Below, one piece after another: positions 1 through 12,446 of a DNA stretch of 64,000 nt. The stretch's first letter is position 1. Each line of letters opens with the position of its first letter. This DNA comes from Pardosa pseudoannulata. Its lineage: Eukaryota > Arthropoda > Arachnida > Araneae > Lycosidae. The stretch covers positions 47,849,625-47,913,624 of the forward strand of contig CM063510.1 in assembly GCA_032207245.1 (NCBI GenBank). The letters run 5' to 3'. The translations under genes were made by a program, and so were the position numbers. Under the pieces are notes generated by a model. The model was not told the DNA's origin, did no database searches, and worked only from the letters and a program-made list of their open reading frames with translations.

Positions 1-857
1 AAAATTACACTGGGTGAATTACTGTATTTTGAAATTAAACAAACTTAACTCTCATGGGTAATATATAGTTTCCTATGTATCAATATTTTCAATCCTGCGT
101 TGCAAATAATCAGTTATGTTCACAATAGACATTATTTTAACTGGAAGATATGTCTAGTTTGTTAATAAATAGTATGTCAAGAAACTAAGAATGTTATGAC
201 AAACAGGGAAATACTGAACAAACCTGAAAGGTTTAAGGTTTATTTACAACCAAGTATATTATCTTAATGTTGTGAATCGTTTCGTTTATTCTTTGTTTAT
301 AAAAGAGAAAATTAGTAGCTGTTTCATATCATAATTCTGTTTTTCTCAATGAATGTCTTTATCAAAGCCTATATAATAGCTAAACAGCTATCTAATTTAT
401 TACTTCTAAGGCATTTTAGTATAATAACGTTGAAATTAATTTTAGTTATCTTAGTTTATGTTACGAGAGTAAAATATGAGATATATACGATCACTAGAAA
501 GAAGGATATGTGATCAGCGTAGATAACATAACAGAGTCAGACTAATGTAGCAGTAGATTGTTTCGTTAACAGTTATATAATATTAAAAAGGTTTAAATAG
601 CATTTAGAATCATTGTCAGTAAAAGTAACCATAGTAAATATATCTAATGCCTACCACAACCCCACCTGCATTCCAAAGTCAACGAGAGATAATAACGTAA
701 ACAGTAGATTATGTCTTTTAGGATTTATGGTAGGATGCAACCTTATAACTAAATTGTTCCAATCATATTTGATTGCTTATAATCAATAATCGATATATAT
801 TCTATTTTGAAAATATTTAATTTACTAACCAGAATGTACTGATGTTTTGTTATCCAG
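1..857 (+). other. Presumed FAM20C-like intron
   Basis: AT-rich sequence with stops in all frames. I recognise no exon or repeat family here; it is treated as intron only because an acceptor follows at 857. Confidence 0.5.
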
Positions 858-939
858 GTAACATGGACAGACACCACTATGAAGAGATAACAGTCTTTGG
901 AAACGACAGTGCTCCTATCCATTGGGACCATGGTAGAGG
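858..939 (+). CDS. FAM20C-like: FAM20C-like secreted protein kinase, penultimate coding exon
   Basis: This internal exon is bounded by an AG acceptor (tatccag) and a GT donor (gtaggt). It encodes a stretch beginning [10 protein letters not shown] and ending IHWDHGRG, with both end codons split across introns. Fam20-type Golgi kinases phosphorylate secreted proteins, or xylose in the case of FAM20B. In that family the Asp of the MDRHHYE motif is the catalytic Asp, and the Asp before the N-G-R-G run is the DFG-like metal-binding Asp; both are present. The GRGFG continuation, rather than the NAKSFG type, favours the FAM20C/A branch over FAM20B. His replaces the usual Asn after the second Asp. 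The rest of the gene lies left of the window; I see no further exon in 1-857. Confidence 0.85.
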
Positions 940-1033
940 GTAGGTTCTTTACTCTTTCAATCTTATTAGAACGTGTTTAGCTCTTTTTTCTTCTGAAGTG
1001 TAAGCCCTTTCTGTTGTTTTCACTCTTTTCCAG

Positions 1034-1313
1034 ATTTGGTCGAGCACACCACGACGAACATTCTATCTTGCGCCCCCTCCTGCAGTGCTGCGTCCTTCGC
1101 CTGTCCACGTTCAACCGTATCTTCATGTTCCACAACGGACCGGTCAGGCTCAGTCAGCTGATGCGGGAAAGCATGGCTGATGACCCCGTGTACCCGATCC
1201 TCACCGAAGCCCACCTGCAAGCCCTAGACAGGAGGGTTGGGATTGTCCTTGATGCCGTTCGGAGGTGCCTTGCTGTCAACAGGCCAGAACTCGTCTTCCT
1301 AGATGATCTATAG
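1034..1313 (+). CDS. FAM20C-like: FAM20C-like secreted protein kinase, terminal exon
   Basis: The acceptor ttttccag precedes the exon, which joins the previous one to complete GRGFG and runs to a TAG stop. Recognisable family features in order are FG, the DEHSILRPL run, a paired cysteine (QCC) used for disulphides in this family, a helix with LSQLMRESM, and PVYPILTEAHLQALDRR near the C-terminus. The product ends LDDL, slightly shorter than vertebrate FAM20C, whose tail also contains an acidic D-D-L. Codon use is noticeably GC-richer than the surrounding DNA, as expected for a conserved exon. The two exons give 120 residues of the C-lobe. The ATG at 1014 of the longest open frame lies in the intron and is not the start. 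FAM20A is the main alternative. Confidence 0.87.
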
Positions 1314-2196
1314 ATGGAACTGCACCTTCGTGTGTTCAACAATCTGAAAAAATTGACTTCAGTTCTCTAACTTGAGGAATGTGTTCAAAGAAGAAACCGG
1401 CATAAAATAATGTCTAATATATATATGCTCACTTTTTTACATAGAAGTTACTGTGGGTTTTATGGAGTCAAAAACTTTTAAAAGTTAAATTTTAACGGTA
1501 TGACTTATTGGAACTTGGTTAAAAATAAGTGATAGATTATTTGTGTCCTCATCTTCAGAAACATCGCTAAAAAATGCTGTTTCATCCCAAATGTCGACAA
1601 TTTATTGCGTATTACGTTCAAATAAGAAACTTTTTTCGCAAAATGGTTCCAAGAGATCATTTATTTAGATATATGAATGATAATCATAAGTTCGTTCATA
1701 TGATAACGTAAGCAAAACTCTTAGATCGGGATTCGAACGCAAAATTTTTGACAAATTTTTTTTATTACAAAAATTTTATTCGAGTTATGAAGCATTCGCT
1801 TAGACTGACTTTTTTTTTTTTTTTTCTTAGATTAAAAACATCACTTTGTACTTTTGGTGGAATACTACCATTTTGAAAGCCCATTTATTACCATTTTTTT
1901 TTGTACATTTATGGGGCAGTATTCGTATCAAATAGAATTAACTCCTTTTCTTTATCAATGACCACAAAGTCCATCGGTGATTTTCAACATTTTATGGTTG
2001 ACGGCACCCTAAAAATAGCTGAAATATATATATAGCACGCCTAAAAAAAGATTTCGAATAAATGTAATAGAATTGCCAGAAATTTATTTTATGATATAAT
2101 CCTAACTAAGTAGGTTAGTTTAGTTAAGATATCATTATATACATAAATATGTATGTGTGTATGTAACAAACTCGAAATTTAAACACCGCCGTCTCT
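1314..2196. other. FAM20C-like 3' flank, no further gene seen
   Basis: This presumably contains the 3' UTR of the FAM20C-like gene. There is a poly-T tract near 1810-1825. I see no coding potential. Confidence 0.4.
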
Positions 2197-2204
2197 CTGA
2201 CAAG

Positions 2205-2889
<685 letters not shown>

Positions 2890-2897
2890 CTGACAAG

Positions 2898-5070
2898 TCC
2901 TATGTTTTTATAAAGATGTAATTCCTGGGGAAAAACTAGCCCATGATTTCGTCAAAGTATATTGGCAGTCATTTTCTTGCAATAAATTCATACCATTATC
3001 AAAGAGCCAGTCAAAGAAGTATTTTTTATAACTCCATTTTTTTAACCGCTTTAGAACTCAGAACGCAATTGCAATTCCCGTATACCAAGAGATTTTGTCG
3101 ACGTTCTGTTTGAAACTTATCGCCGCAGAGCGAGACAGGCTCAAATTTTTGCATGAGATTTAGCTTAATCCAGCTTTTTAGGCTTCAGATGCCCAGATGG
3201 ATTGTACAAAATGACTTCGTAAAAGCACAAAATTCGGATAAATCATGAGGACCTCCTGAGTTCCGCATGGAAAATAGGGAAAGAAGTGAAAGGAATTTTA
3301 TTCCTGGAAAAAGGAAGCAATCAAGCTCTTGGATTGGGGCTTCTTTTTGACATCACGATATAGAATTTAAATTGGGGAATATAATTTAGTCACTTTTAGA
3401 ATAATTTTTTAATATACTACAAATATATTATGCTTTAATCTATCTTCTTAAATATTTATTCAACGTCAGGGATTTATCCGCATGGGGTCGGCGTCCCTAT
3501 TTCCCTTCTCCCCCTCCTTCTATGTTATGCTCCTAAATTTGGAATAAATTTATTTGATTTGGCGCATGGCAGAAGCTATATTATTATATGTAATTTTGGT
3601 GCTACGCCTACTATTTCAGTACATTAAGTTCCTTAGAAAGGGAAAAAGCTAACGAAAATATGTTCATTGATCTCTATATATTAGACATTATTTTCAAAGT
3701 AGTTCAGTTAATTAACACTGCTGGCCTGTGATCTGTTATGAAAAATTCTCAGTTCATGTGTCCGATAAATATATATGAGAAGGTCCAAGAAGAGAAAGAT
3801 GACGGTGTAATTGTGCCTAAATCTTGAGATGCAAAAGAACTCCGCACGAAATCTCAGCTGTATAAATGTTGTTACCTTATATTTTAATGTTTAAGTGTCT
3901 ATGTATTGTTTTGTAATAAAAAAATCTCTATTAAGTGTTTCAAAGTTCGTAGCATTCATTACTTTTCAAAAAATCATTTTTATTTTCCACTGTCTCTTTT
4001 TCAGTGCTACAGTAGAAAGAATTCCCTTTTACCCATATACAAAATATCACTGTTATATAACTATATATACTCATAACATTTACTGTTAATAACTAAAAAT
4101 TGATATATCTTATCTTATAACACAAGGTTTGCATTAAATATATAAATAATTTTAAAATATCACTAATTTTGCCTTCTGATTCAGATAAACCTGAGAATAT
4201 TTAGGCAGATCAAACTGCTTGAGAATCAAAGGGGGCTGGAGACAGAACGTTTTTTAAACCTAAATTGCGTTTGATGATGTATTACATCTGAACTGAACTG
4301 TACTCATGATAAAGGTAAAAATGTTACAGCTTCTGCAGCCCAAAATGATCTGGAGGTCCACACATAGTCTAATTTTCCTCCTTGGCTTTGCCTGATAGCT
4401 TTATCTGGATTTAATGGATTGGCCTTCCCGCCTAGGTTGACCCGACCAGGAGCTAGGCTACAGACGTACTTCGCCTATTCTTCCCACAGATCAAGGTTTT
4501 GGTTTTTTCCAGAATACCTAGAAGTACAAAATTCACTCCTTTAACTTCCAAAAGTAAAAGATCAAAACATAATTTGGAGCATCAATGCATAGTAATCAAG
4601 CATACAATTTAGAACACTCGAAGAAACTTCCGAATCAAAAGATTGGAAATCTGCAAGGTATTTGAGCTCTTTCTCATATGAAAGCTATGAGTTAACAACG
4701 CACTGCCCAAATAAAAGGTTAATTAGACTTCTCTTAGACTCTGAAACATAGGAAACAAGTTAAATAACATTCAGCGATAAAGGCAACTGAAAGCAATAGC
4801 GAGAGCAAATTCATTGGCGCCATCTATTAACACCAGGGAGAACTAAAATCTCAGTAATATTACACATAGATGAGAAAAATTAAACTTCTGGTACAAAAAT
4901 TTAACAATAACAGAAGGATATTTTTTATTTTAAATTATTAAATTTTTATTTGGTTTTTTACAATCTTGAACATTTTTGGTATTTTTTATATTTGTTTTAT
5001 AAAACAGAAGACAGGACAGCACAATTAAAGAAAATTTTCATTCCACCCAGTGTGGTATTAGTGGAAGATA
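2898..5070. other. Intergenic, nothing recognised
   Basis: No coding exon with recognisable similarity. Segments around 3050-3350 and 4200-4500 are less AT-rich than their surroundings and may be old repeats, but I cannot name them. Confidence 0.4.
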
Positions 5071-6265
5071 CTCTCAAGAGCTAAAACATTATGACCACCT
5101 GTCAATAACAAGTTGGCCCACCTTTGGCGTGCAACACAGCTTCAACCCGCCTTGGCATGGATGCCACAAGTCCTTGGTAGATGGCAGGAGACATAGTGTA
5201 CCAGATGTTTAAGCAACGGTTACGCAAATCCGAGATATTGTGAATGGGTGGTCTTTGAAGTCTGAGCTGCCCTCCCATGGCATCCCAAATCTGTTCTATC
5301 GGACTGAGATTCCATGAGTTAGGCGTCCAGGACATTAACTGGAATTAAGCATCAGGTTCCTGGAACCACTCCAACACTATTTTAGCTTTGTGACACGGGA
5401 AGTTGTCTTACTGGAATAGTCCATTTCCAGCTGGAAAAACAGAGGCCGTTTAAGGATGCAACTGGTCCACAATGATGTTCAGATACCCTGTAGCATTTAT
5501 GGTCTTCTCTACCACAACAAGAGACCCCCAAGAGAGCGTCCCCCAAAGCATAATACCTCCACCACCGGCCTGTGTATGACCATTGAGGGAGCAAGTGTTC
5601 ACTTGGAAGACGGCGTATCCTGACACGGCCATCGGCATGATGAATTGCAAGCTGTGATTCATCGGACCAGGCAATTATCTCCCACTGATCCATGGACCAG
5701 TCGCGATGTTCCCGGGCCCTGCGTAGACGCAGTTGACGATGACGCTTGGTCAGCAAAGGCACACGAGTGGGACGTTTGCTGCGTAGCCCCATATCCAACA
5801 GTGTCCTCTGAACAGTGTGATCCGATATTATTCTACTTGGCCCTGCATTGTATTGGGTTGTCAGATGAACCACTGTTTGACTCTGGTTTTGCTTCACCAC
5901 ACGAAATAGTCTCCGATGACCTTTTTCTTTGATAGCGTGTGGACGTCCAACACCATGTCATCTACTGCTGGTTTCACCGTCATTCATCCACTTTGCATAA
6001 GTACTAACAACTGTAGATCGCGAACAACCCACGAGTCGTGCAGTTTCGGAAATACTTGTTCCGAGCCATTACAATCTGCCCTTTATCAAAATCGCTTAGA
6101 TCCACAGCCTTTCCCAATCACACACAGAAGTAAGTGAAAGAATGATTCTTCAGACTCTCCAGCAGCAGTTAAATATCACTTCCATCTGATCACGTGCCTT
6201 CCACTTCAGCTAGGCGAGTTCATTGCAAAATGTAGGGGTGGTCATAATGTTTTGGGTCTTGAGTG
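5071..6265 (-). mobile_element. Tc1-like DNA transposon, 1195 bp
   Basis: The ends are inverted repeats matching at 26 of 29 positions; both contain the core AAAACATTATGACCACC. TA dinucleotides flank the element at 5069-5070 and 6266-6267, the Tc1/mariner target. The interior carries one transposase reading toward lower coordinates. The length and both ends are complete, so only the coding region is damaged. Confidence 0.9.
5102..6120 (-). pseudogene. Broken Tc1-like transposase
   Basis: Read on the minus strand, an N-terminal helix-turn-helix (ISETARLVGCSRSTV, near 6010-6060) is followed by a second DNA-binding region (5700-5900). Next comes the catalytic core with WSDESQL (first Asp), DNFPCHK (second Asp) and SPIEQIWD (Glu), and the typical C-terminus PRRVEAVLHAKGGPT ending at 5102. 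The frame is broken in several places: a shift between HTH and core, one after the first Asp region, and in-frame stops just before DNFPCHK and about 20 codons after it. The spacing between second Asp and Glu is 36 residues counting the stop. Known family role: cut-and-paste transposase. It cannot make a full protein now. Confidence 0.88.
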
Positions 6266-6633
6266 TATATAGTCATTCCAACCATTTCGCCCTCTGTTAC
6301 CTTCTCGCCGCAGTGAGGCAGCTAACATACAAGAAAAAACACCAACATAAATACAGTGGAGCCTCTATTCTGAACTGATCATTCGATTCAGTTGGTCCCG
6401 AATTAACTCCCGTAACACTTCCAGTGTTCATCGTACCGAGTTTCTTCGTTTTCCCGCATCTACCATCGGAAAATTGCAGTCCCGTCGTTTTGACTAAAAA
6501 TGCTTCTGGTTCATGAGAGACTATCTTAGACCTCAAGAAGATAAATAAATTAACAATTGGTGGGGTTACAACTGAGAAGCACAGAGCCTGAAGAAAGAGC
6601 AAGTTTGAAGGTTAAATCAAACTGAAATGAGTA
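6266..6633. other. Short interval between two transposons
   Basis: About 370 bp between the Tc1 and pogo elements. A minus-strand open frame of 101 codons (6297-6602) has no recognisable similarity, and I do not call it a gene. Confidence 0.35.
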
Positions 6634-7159
6634 GGATTCGGTGGGGTAAAATGGGTATTTTTTATAATTTACTTAAAAGAGACACATCAAATCTTTTAAC
6701 AATATTTTATCTTTGTAATATATTTTTAGGCATTTGTTGACAACATTTATTTTCCTTAAAAAAGTTTTATATTTTGCATCTGTCACCATAGATTGCCTTG
6801 TTTGCAAGTCAATAATGCAATCTTCTTTATTAAAATCTTAAAAACCTTCAAAAAAGTAATATATTATTTGGTTTATAGTCAATATTTTTTCAGTAATCTA
6901 CTGAAAGGGTTTCTGAACAACAGTTTTACAAAAACAGATAAGCAATATTTTAAATATCTTATGTTTAATGATTATATTTTTGTATTATGGGGGAAAATAG
7001 GTATTGGTTAGGCTTAACAATTTATTATAAAGTTCTAAAGCTGTTATGATTTAAACAAGCACTTCAATTTTAGTGTAAATAATATTTCATAGTATTTTTA
7101 AATTTATTTTTTGTTATATATAGTAAATTAATTCAATGATAGTAAAACTGAGCTCGTAA

Positions 7160-8355
7160 TCCTGAAAATACATGTTTACACCGCTGTTTTGTACATCTGC
7201 GACTGTAAATTTTCTTCCAATGTTCACTGTGTAAAAGTCTAAATTTATATGAAACTTGGACCAAGAGTGAACTAGCTAGTGCATTACATGACTGGACAAA
7301 GTCAGGGTGGATACATGATACAGATGAGAAATTTTTTCGAACAAGATGAACACCCGGTAAACCCCATTCCTTTTGATATTCAATGGTCATGGATGGGTTT
7401 TTCACTTGACTAATAAGACAGTAAAACAAGTGGTGGACAATAGCATCATCATCCTCTGTCCCCCACCAAACTCAAGCTATGCCCTGCAACCGTTGGATGT
7501 CGAAGTATTTACCCTTATGAATTCTGCCTAGAGAAAAATCCTGAAGATGTGGTACCGGGTACAGGGAGAACTATCTTCAAAAAGTGTCCAAAGCGGCATT
7601 CCTTAATCTGCTGAAACAGCTATTTGACACTGTGAAGGGAGAAAATGCAGTAAAAGGTTTTAAAGCAGCTGGACTTATCTTAGTGACAAAAATGCTGTTG
7701 AACACAAAAAAGTACAGCTACTATCGAAGCTTTTTCTATGCAAACTTCTAGTTCAACCACTTCGAATTTTGCCGTTTCTTCTCCATATAAGAATTTCAAA
7801 AAAGCCATCCTTACAACAATTTCACCATTGCGATCGGAAGGAATTAAAAAAAAAATAGCCATAGAAAATGTCAGACGAAAAAGAAAGTAGGTTCAAACTA
7901 AGGCCAGAGAAGAGATGGCTGTTTCTGGAGTAGTAGAACATCTTTTGGAAGAAAAATTGCTCGTTCAACAACAACAACAACAACAACAACAACAAAAAAA
8001 AAAAAAAAAAAAAAAGAAGGACTCAAACATAAAATTCACCAAACAAAATAATGCTGCTAGTCCACAAGGCACAAGAAATCTTTCTAAATCAGATTCGAAT
8101 GAGGACTAAAATGATTTAACCTCAAACTGTAAGTTTGATTTACGTAAAATAATTACCGGCAATTAGGCTGTCGTAAAATATGCTGGGAGAAATTCAATAA
8201 AAAGCTTTATTGGACAGATTATTGGCATGGATGGGGAAGATTTCATAGTGAGATATATAAGGAAATCATCAGTTAGTGAACTTTATATTAGCGCCGATAA
8301 AGATATTGTCATTGTTCAGAAGGATCAAATTATTAACATTTTAAAGGAACCTTAA
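7160..8355 (+). pseudogene. Broken pogo/Tigger transposase (DDE_1 type)
   Basis: Fragments in shifting plus-strand frames match the order of a Tigger/jerky-type transposase. They are CTSATVNFLPMF, then LNLYETWTKSE and SGWIHDTDEKFF, then LLIFNGHGWVFHLT (the position of the conserved D-G-H motif, here N-G-H), CPPPNSSYALQPLDVEVF, KVSKAAFLNLLKQLF and GFKAAGLIL. A C-terminal domain at about 8165-8355 contains SFIGQIIGMDG and DIVIVQKDQI and ends in TAA. At least three frameshifts and several stops separate these pieces. The N-terminal DNA-binding region is not visible between 6660 and 7160. The Asp-to-Asn change in the catalytic motif alone would inactivate it. The similarity pattern is clear to me by eye; the exact family needs a profile search. 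Confidence 0.78.
7968..8015 (+). repeat. (CAA)n followed by poly-A
   Basis: About nine CAA triplets run into a roughly 20-base A tract. They lie within the pogo transposase remnant and create the Gln/Lys run of an 64-codon open frame. Confidence 0.9.
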
Positions 8356-8730
8356 CTTAATAACCGTGGCCATCGTAGTTTTCCAATGTAAATTTTAATT
8401 ATATCACAAATTAATGTATTTGTAGTGAAAAAATAACGTTTTAACCAAATATTGCATAATTATTAGCTTTTTTTAATCAATACCCATTTTACCCCATCTA
8501 CTACTCATTTTATCCCACCTCTGGGGTAAAATGGGTATAAAAGATGAAGCAAAAAATTATAAATTTACAGTTTAAAAAAATATATAAAACTATTTTAACA
8601 ATGGTATTAAACCTGCTGCATGAATACACGCAAAAGAATTGCTTGTTTATAGTGTTTTTTTTTTTTTAAGTGGAAAAGAGTACTGAATGAGAAATTACAC
8701 TTTCTCTACCCATTTCAACCCACCAGACCC

Positions 8731-10930
8731 TTCTGAGTTTTCCTGAAGCAAAGATGTTTCATCAAAATTAAAATATCGTACATATGAGAGCAGTAACAGT
8801 TATAGTATATTTGCAGAGGGGAAGGCTATAAAACGCACATATACAATCACGTGATCAACTTGTACAAAGCAGGTATCAATTAAAAAACAATTTTTTAATG
8901 TTAAAGCATTACTCTAAATGTAAGTTACATTTGATAAAGTGTTAAGTACTCCCAGTTACTATTAAAAATAATCTATTCATATCACCATGATTTACCTTAT
9001 TTATACACCATTTCAGATTTCATCGTTTTCCCAGACTTCCAAGTTATAAAGAATATTAGTAAAATATTTGGATGAGTTTTTTTCCTAATAACAGAATTCC
9101 GCCAATAACTATGTTTTATGAAGTCAACTGGGTAGGAATGGGGGGGGCGATCGAAATACCATATAAATAAAAGTAGAATACTAAAAGGAACTGACTCGGC
9201 GCTTTTAGGAAGATGTTCAGTTATGTATGCCCCATACATTTTGTTCATCGCTGACTTAGACTTTAGCTGACAGATGGAGCCACTATTCGAATAAATCGCC
9301 TGTTCTACTAATACCAAAATAAAATCAAAACAATCAGTTTAGTACTTTATATGGTAAAACATTAAATTGCTGTTCTTAAAATATCTTTTAAAAGAAAAGG
9401 AATTTAAAGTCTACATTACAATCAAAATATTTAAAATTTCTGTTAAACAAACAAGCGGTTTAGTTCCTTAAATTTTCATAAAAATAGGGAAAATGTAACA
9501 AATTAGGAAGCTTGGAATTGCATTACAAACGATGCACTAACCTCTAATATAGTTTTAGAAGATCAGATAGTCGTGGTAGAATGTAAATGAGATAAGTTTT
9601 ATTCAATTTCGTATCGTCTATAAATTCTAAACTTTTTTATATTCTAGTTTCTCGCTTTTTTGTCCAATTTTCTAGTTTTCTGACAATTTCAAAGCATGTA
9701 TCTTAGCTATATATCAATTCTTAAAAGTTTTTTTTTTTTTTTTTAAATGCATATTAGTTGTTGGTGAGTTTTTACCTGGGTGGTTAAAACCACTAGTTAT
9801 AACCAGTATGCCAGAAACTAGGTTCAGTTAGGTGACAAAAATTAACCGAAAGAAATAGTATTAACAAACTTAATCGCAATTATTCATAATTGGCATAAAT
9901 ATCAGATTTGACTAAACATCTAAAAATTAAGATTAAACATTATGAATGGGATTCAAAGTAGAAAAAAGTTTCAAAATGATCATATATATTTTGTTTATAT
10001 AGTGCTAATTTCCTTTCACTAAAAAACAAAAACTCCTACATGATAATTTTGTGTTGTACATTTTAAAATTATTAATATTGTATATTATTAAACTTCTAAG
10101 TATTAAAATCTTGTAAAAATATGTAAGTAAATAATTAAAGTACAAAATATAAGAGAAATGAATTTTAATTAATTATGTATTTACTGTGCAATTATTTCAT
10201 GTTATTAAAAAAGCAAAATTACTATTTGTTAAAGAAAATATTTTATATTTAATAAAACTATTATTTATTCACTGATAATTATCTAACTATTAATTGCCAT
10301 TTACTGTTGGTTACAATCACTTTCTGCCAGTGGCATGGCAAGAACTATATTCTGCCAGAAAAACACTAGGCCAGTCTTTCCTGCTCCAGTACTAACAAAT
10401 TTATAAATACTGAGCATGTGTCAAGTAATCTAACATAATTAGCATTACTGCTCCCTTATTGAATATATTCCAAATAACTCCCAAAATCTTTGTTCTAATT
10501 AGAAATGTGCAATTATTTAAAAAAATATCACAAAACAAATTTAATTTTTTTTATTTAAAAATTCAGAAATAAAAAATTTATAATAAATAATATAAATAAC
10601 AGTATAACAGAACTAAAAGTGAAAATCTTATATACATACAATCGTCTTCTAAAAATGTCACAAAAAACAAAAGTAAATGCAAGCTGTAAAAGCAAGCTCA
10701 ACATATTGAAACTTTCAAATCATTTCCAACAATGGTTAGTAAGGAAAGGGGATTTGTTAACATAGATATAAAACCCATTTATATAAATTGGTAGAGAACT
10801 CTTATGTTGTGCAGTCTAATAAAAATTTTGCTTTAAGATAATCTGCTAGTTGGAAAAAGTTTTAAATATAAGCGAGTTTGAAGCTGTCCAGGTGTGATTT
10901 CTTGAAATTGGAATCTGTATCACACCACAA

Positions 10931-10964
<34 letters not shown>

Positions 10965-11148
10965 TAATGACTAAGTCCTTTTTAGGCTCATCTGTATTAG
11001 AAAAATTGTGTGAAAAAAGTCATAGCAAAAATATTTAATAGAAAATGGGTATCACATGACCTGGAATAAGTACCATTACTGTTACCAAGTCACTAAATTT
11101 GGGAATGTAAATTAATGTTATGCAAAGGAAGAGGTATATAAATATACA
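8731..11148. other. Intergenic, AT-rich, nothing recognised
   Basis: No exon or named repeat was identified. The minus-strand open frame at 8997-9317 (106 codons) shows no recognisable motif or splice context. A (GT)n/(AT)n microsatellite occupies 10931-10964. Confidence 0.4.
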
Positions 11149-11419
11149 TACAGTGAACCAAAAAAAAGTTGGACAGTAAGGTTACAAGATTTCATCGTTT
11201 AATAATTTTGCATTACATTATGCTTTTCAACTAAAATAAAATCCAAAAAAAAAAATACAATTTCAAAAATAAATCAAACTTGTTTTAATTTCAGTAGCAC
11301 ATAAACATAAATTATAAATTAAAAGAACATTACGATGATATCACTTTAGATAGCCGAACAAAACTTGTACATTTATCCAAAGTAACAAAAAATAACTTTT
11401 AAATTTTAAACAGAAGCAT

Positions 11420-12446
11420 TTAATACTTTGTGTGATATCCATTGGCTGCTATAACAGCTTCTAATCCTTTGTTCATTAAAAGGACCAACTTTTCAGGGAA
11501 ATCTGCTGGTACACTGTCCCATATAGTCTGAAGAGCATTTTTTAGTTCATTTTTATTTTTATTTTCTTCTCCCCCATTTTTTTTTACATAAACGCCCAGA
11601 AAAGTTCTATAGGTTTTAAATCCGGACTTTGTAAATGATGGGGTGTACTTTTTGCACATTATATAATAACCATTCCTTTACAACCTGAACGTTATGCTTG
11701 GGATCATTGTCTTGGACAAAAGAGAAGTTTCTATTTAAATTCAATTTTACTGCTGCGTCTGGTAAATTTTGTTTTAGAACATTTAAATATATCATTTTGT
11801 CCATGGTACTGTCAATAAACATTAAATTTCCAATACTGCTAGCTGCCATTACACCCTTTAACATAACATTACCACTACCATGTTTAACAGTTACTTTTAT
11901 ATTTGCTGATTTAAGTTCTGCACCTTCTTTTCTCCATCAGTAAAAATAACTTAAGAAAAATAAAGTAAAAATATCTTAATCAGTAAAAATAACTTAAGTA
12001 AGAGACTTCCAAATATCTTGGGACTGCATTATAGATTTTACCATACTCATGACGTTTTTTCACATTTCTGGCAGATAAGTAGGATTTCTTTTGTGGTGCA
12101 TAGGCTCTATAATCCATAGAATATAAAAAATTTCTTACCGTCTGTGGTTGCACATTGACAACAGATGTCCCCTTTAACTCTCTTGCTATCTTTACTGCAG
12201 AAATGGTAGGATTCTCTTTAACAAATCTCAGTATCTGCCTCTCTACTGAGTAGAAGAAATCTTTTTGGGCCAACCACTTTCATTTGGTTTGTGGAAAAAT
12301 CCATACCTTTTATAGTTATTACTTACGTAATGCACTGTTGAATGAGGCTTTTTCCCAATTTCTACAATACCTCTTTTGCTTTTTTTTTCTTTCCATGGTT
12401 TCACAATTAAGTTTTTCATATCTATAGAAGTTTGATTTGTCTCCAT
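11420..12446 (-). pseudogene. Broken Tc1/mariner transposase
   Basis: On the minus strand the protein begins METNQTSIDMKNL (ATG at 12446) with a helix-turn-helix, then GWPKKISSTQ. A frameshift leads into ILRFVKENPTISAVKIAREL and PQTVRNFLYSM, a second DNA-binding motif. The first catalytic Asp survives only in VIFTD, after which the segment up to WRKEGAELK is disrupted and partly duplicated. The second Asp is in DNDPKHN. After a +1 shift, QSPDLKPIELFW supplies the Glu (34-residue spacing, DD34E). The end reads GLEAVIAANGYHTKY. Counting shifts and stops, at least four lesions separate it from an intact transposase of about 340 residues. Confidence 0.88.
11936..11998. repeat. 20-bp direct repeat inside the transposase
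   Basis: ATCAGTAAAAATAACTTAAG occurs at 11936-11955 and again at 11979-11998. On the minus strand both copies encode the end of the VIFTD motif, so the region around the first catalytic Asp has been locally duplicated. Confidence 0.9.

Larger units (their letters stand above)
6634..8730 (+). mobile_element. Decayed pogo/Tigger-like DNA transposon
   Basis: Related inverted ends are present. The left reads GGATTCGGTGGGGTAAAATG from 6634; the right, reverse complemented from 8730, reads GGGTCTGGTGGGTTGAAATG. TA precedes the left end (6632-6633), but the right flank is TT, so the target duplication is not clean. The interior carries a pogo-type transposase remnant on the plus strand. A further 16-bp perfect inverted repeat of the terminal motif sits at 8480-8495 and 8523-8538. 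Confidence 0.72.

Noticed and set aside
8997..9317. 106-codon minus-strand open frame
   Set aside because: No recognisable motif, no splice context and low-complexity composition; probably chance.
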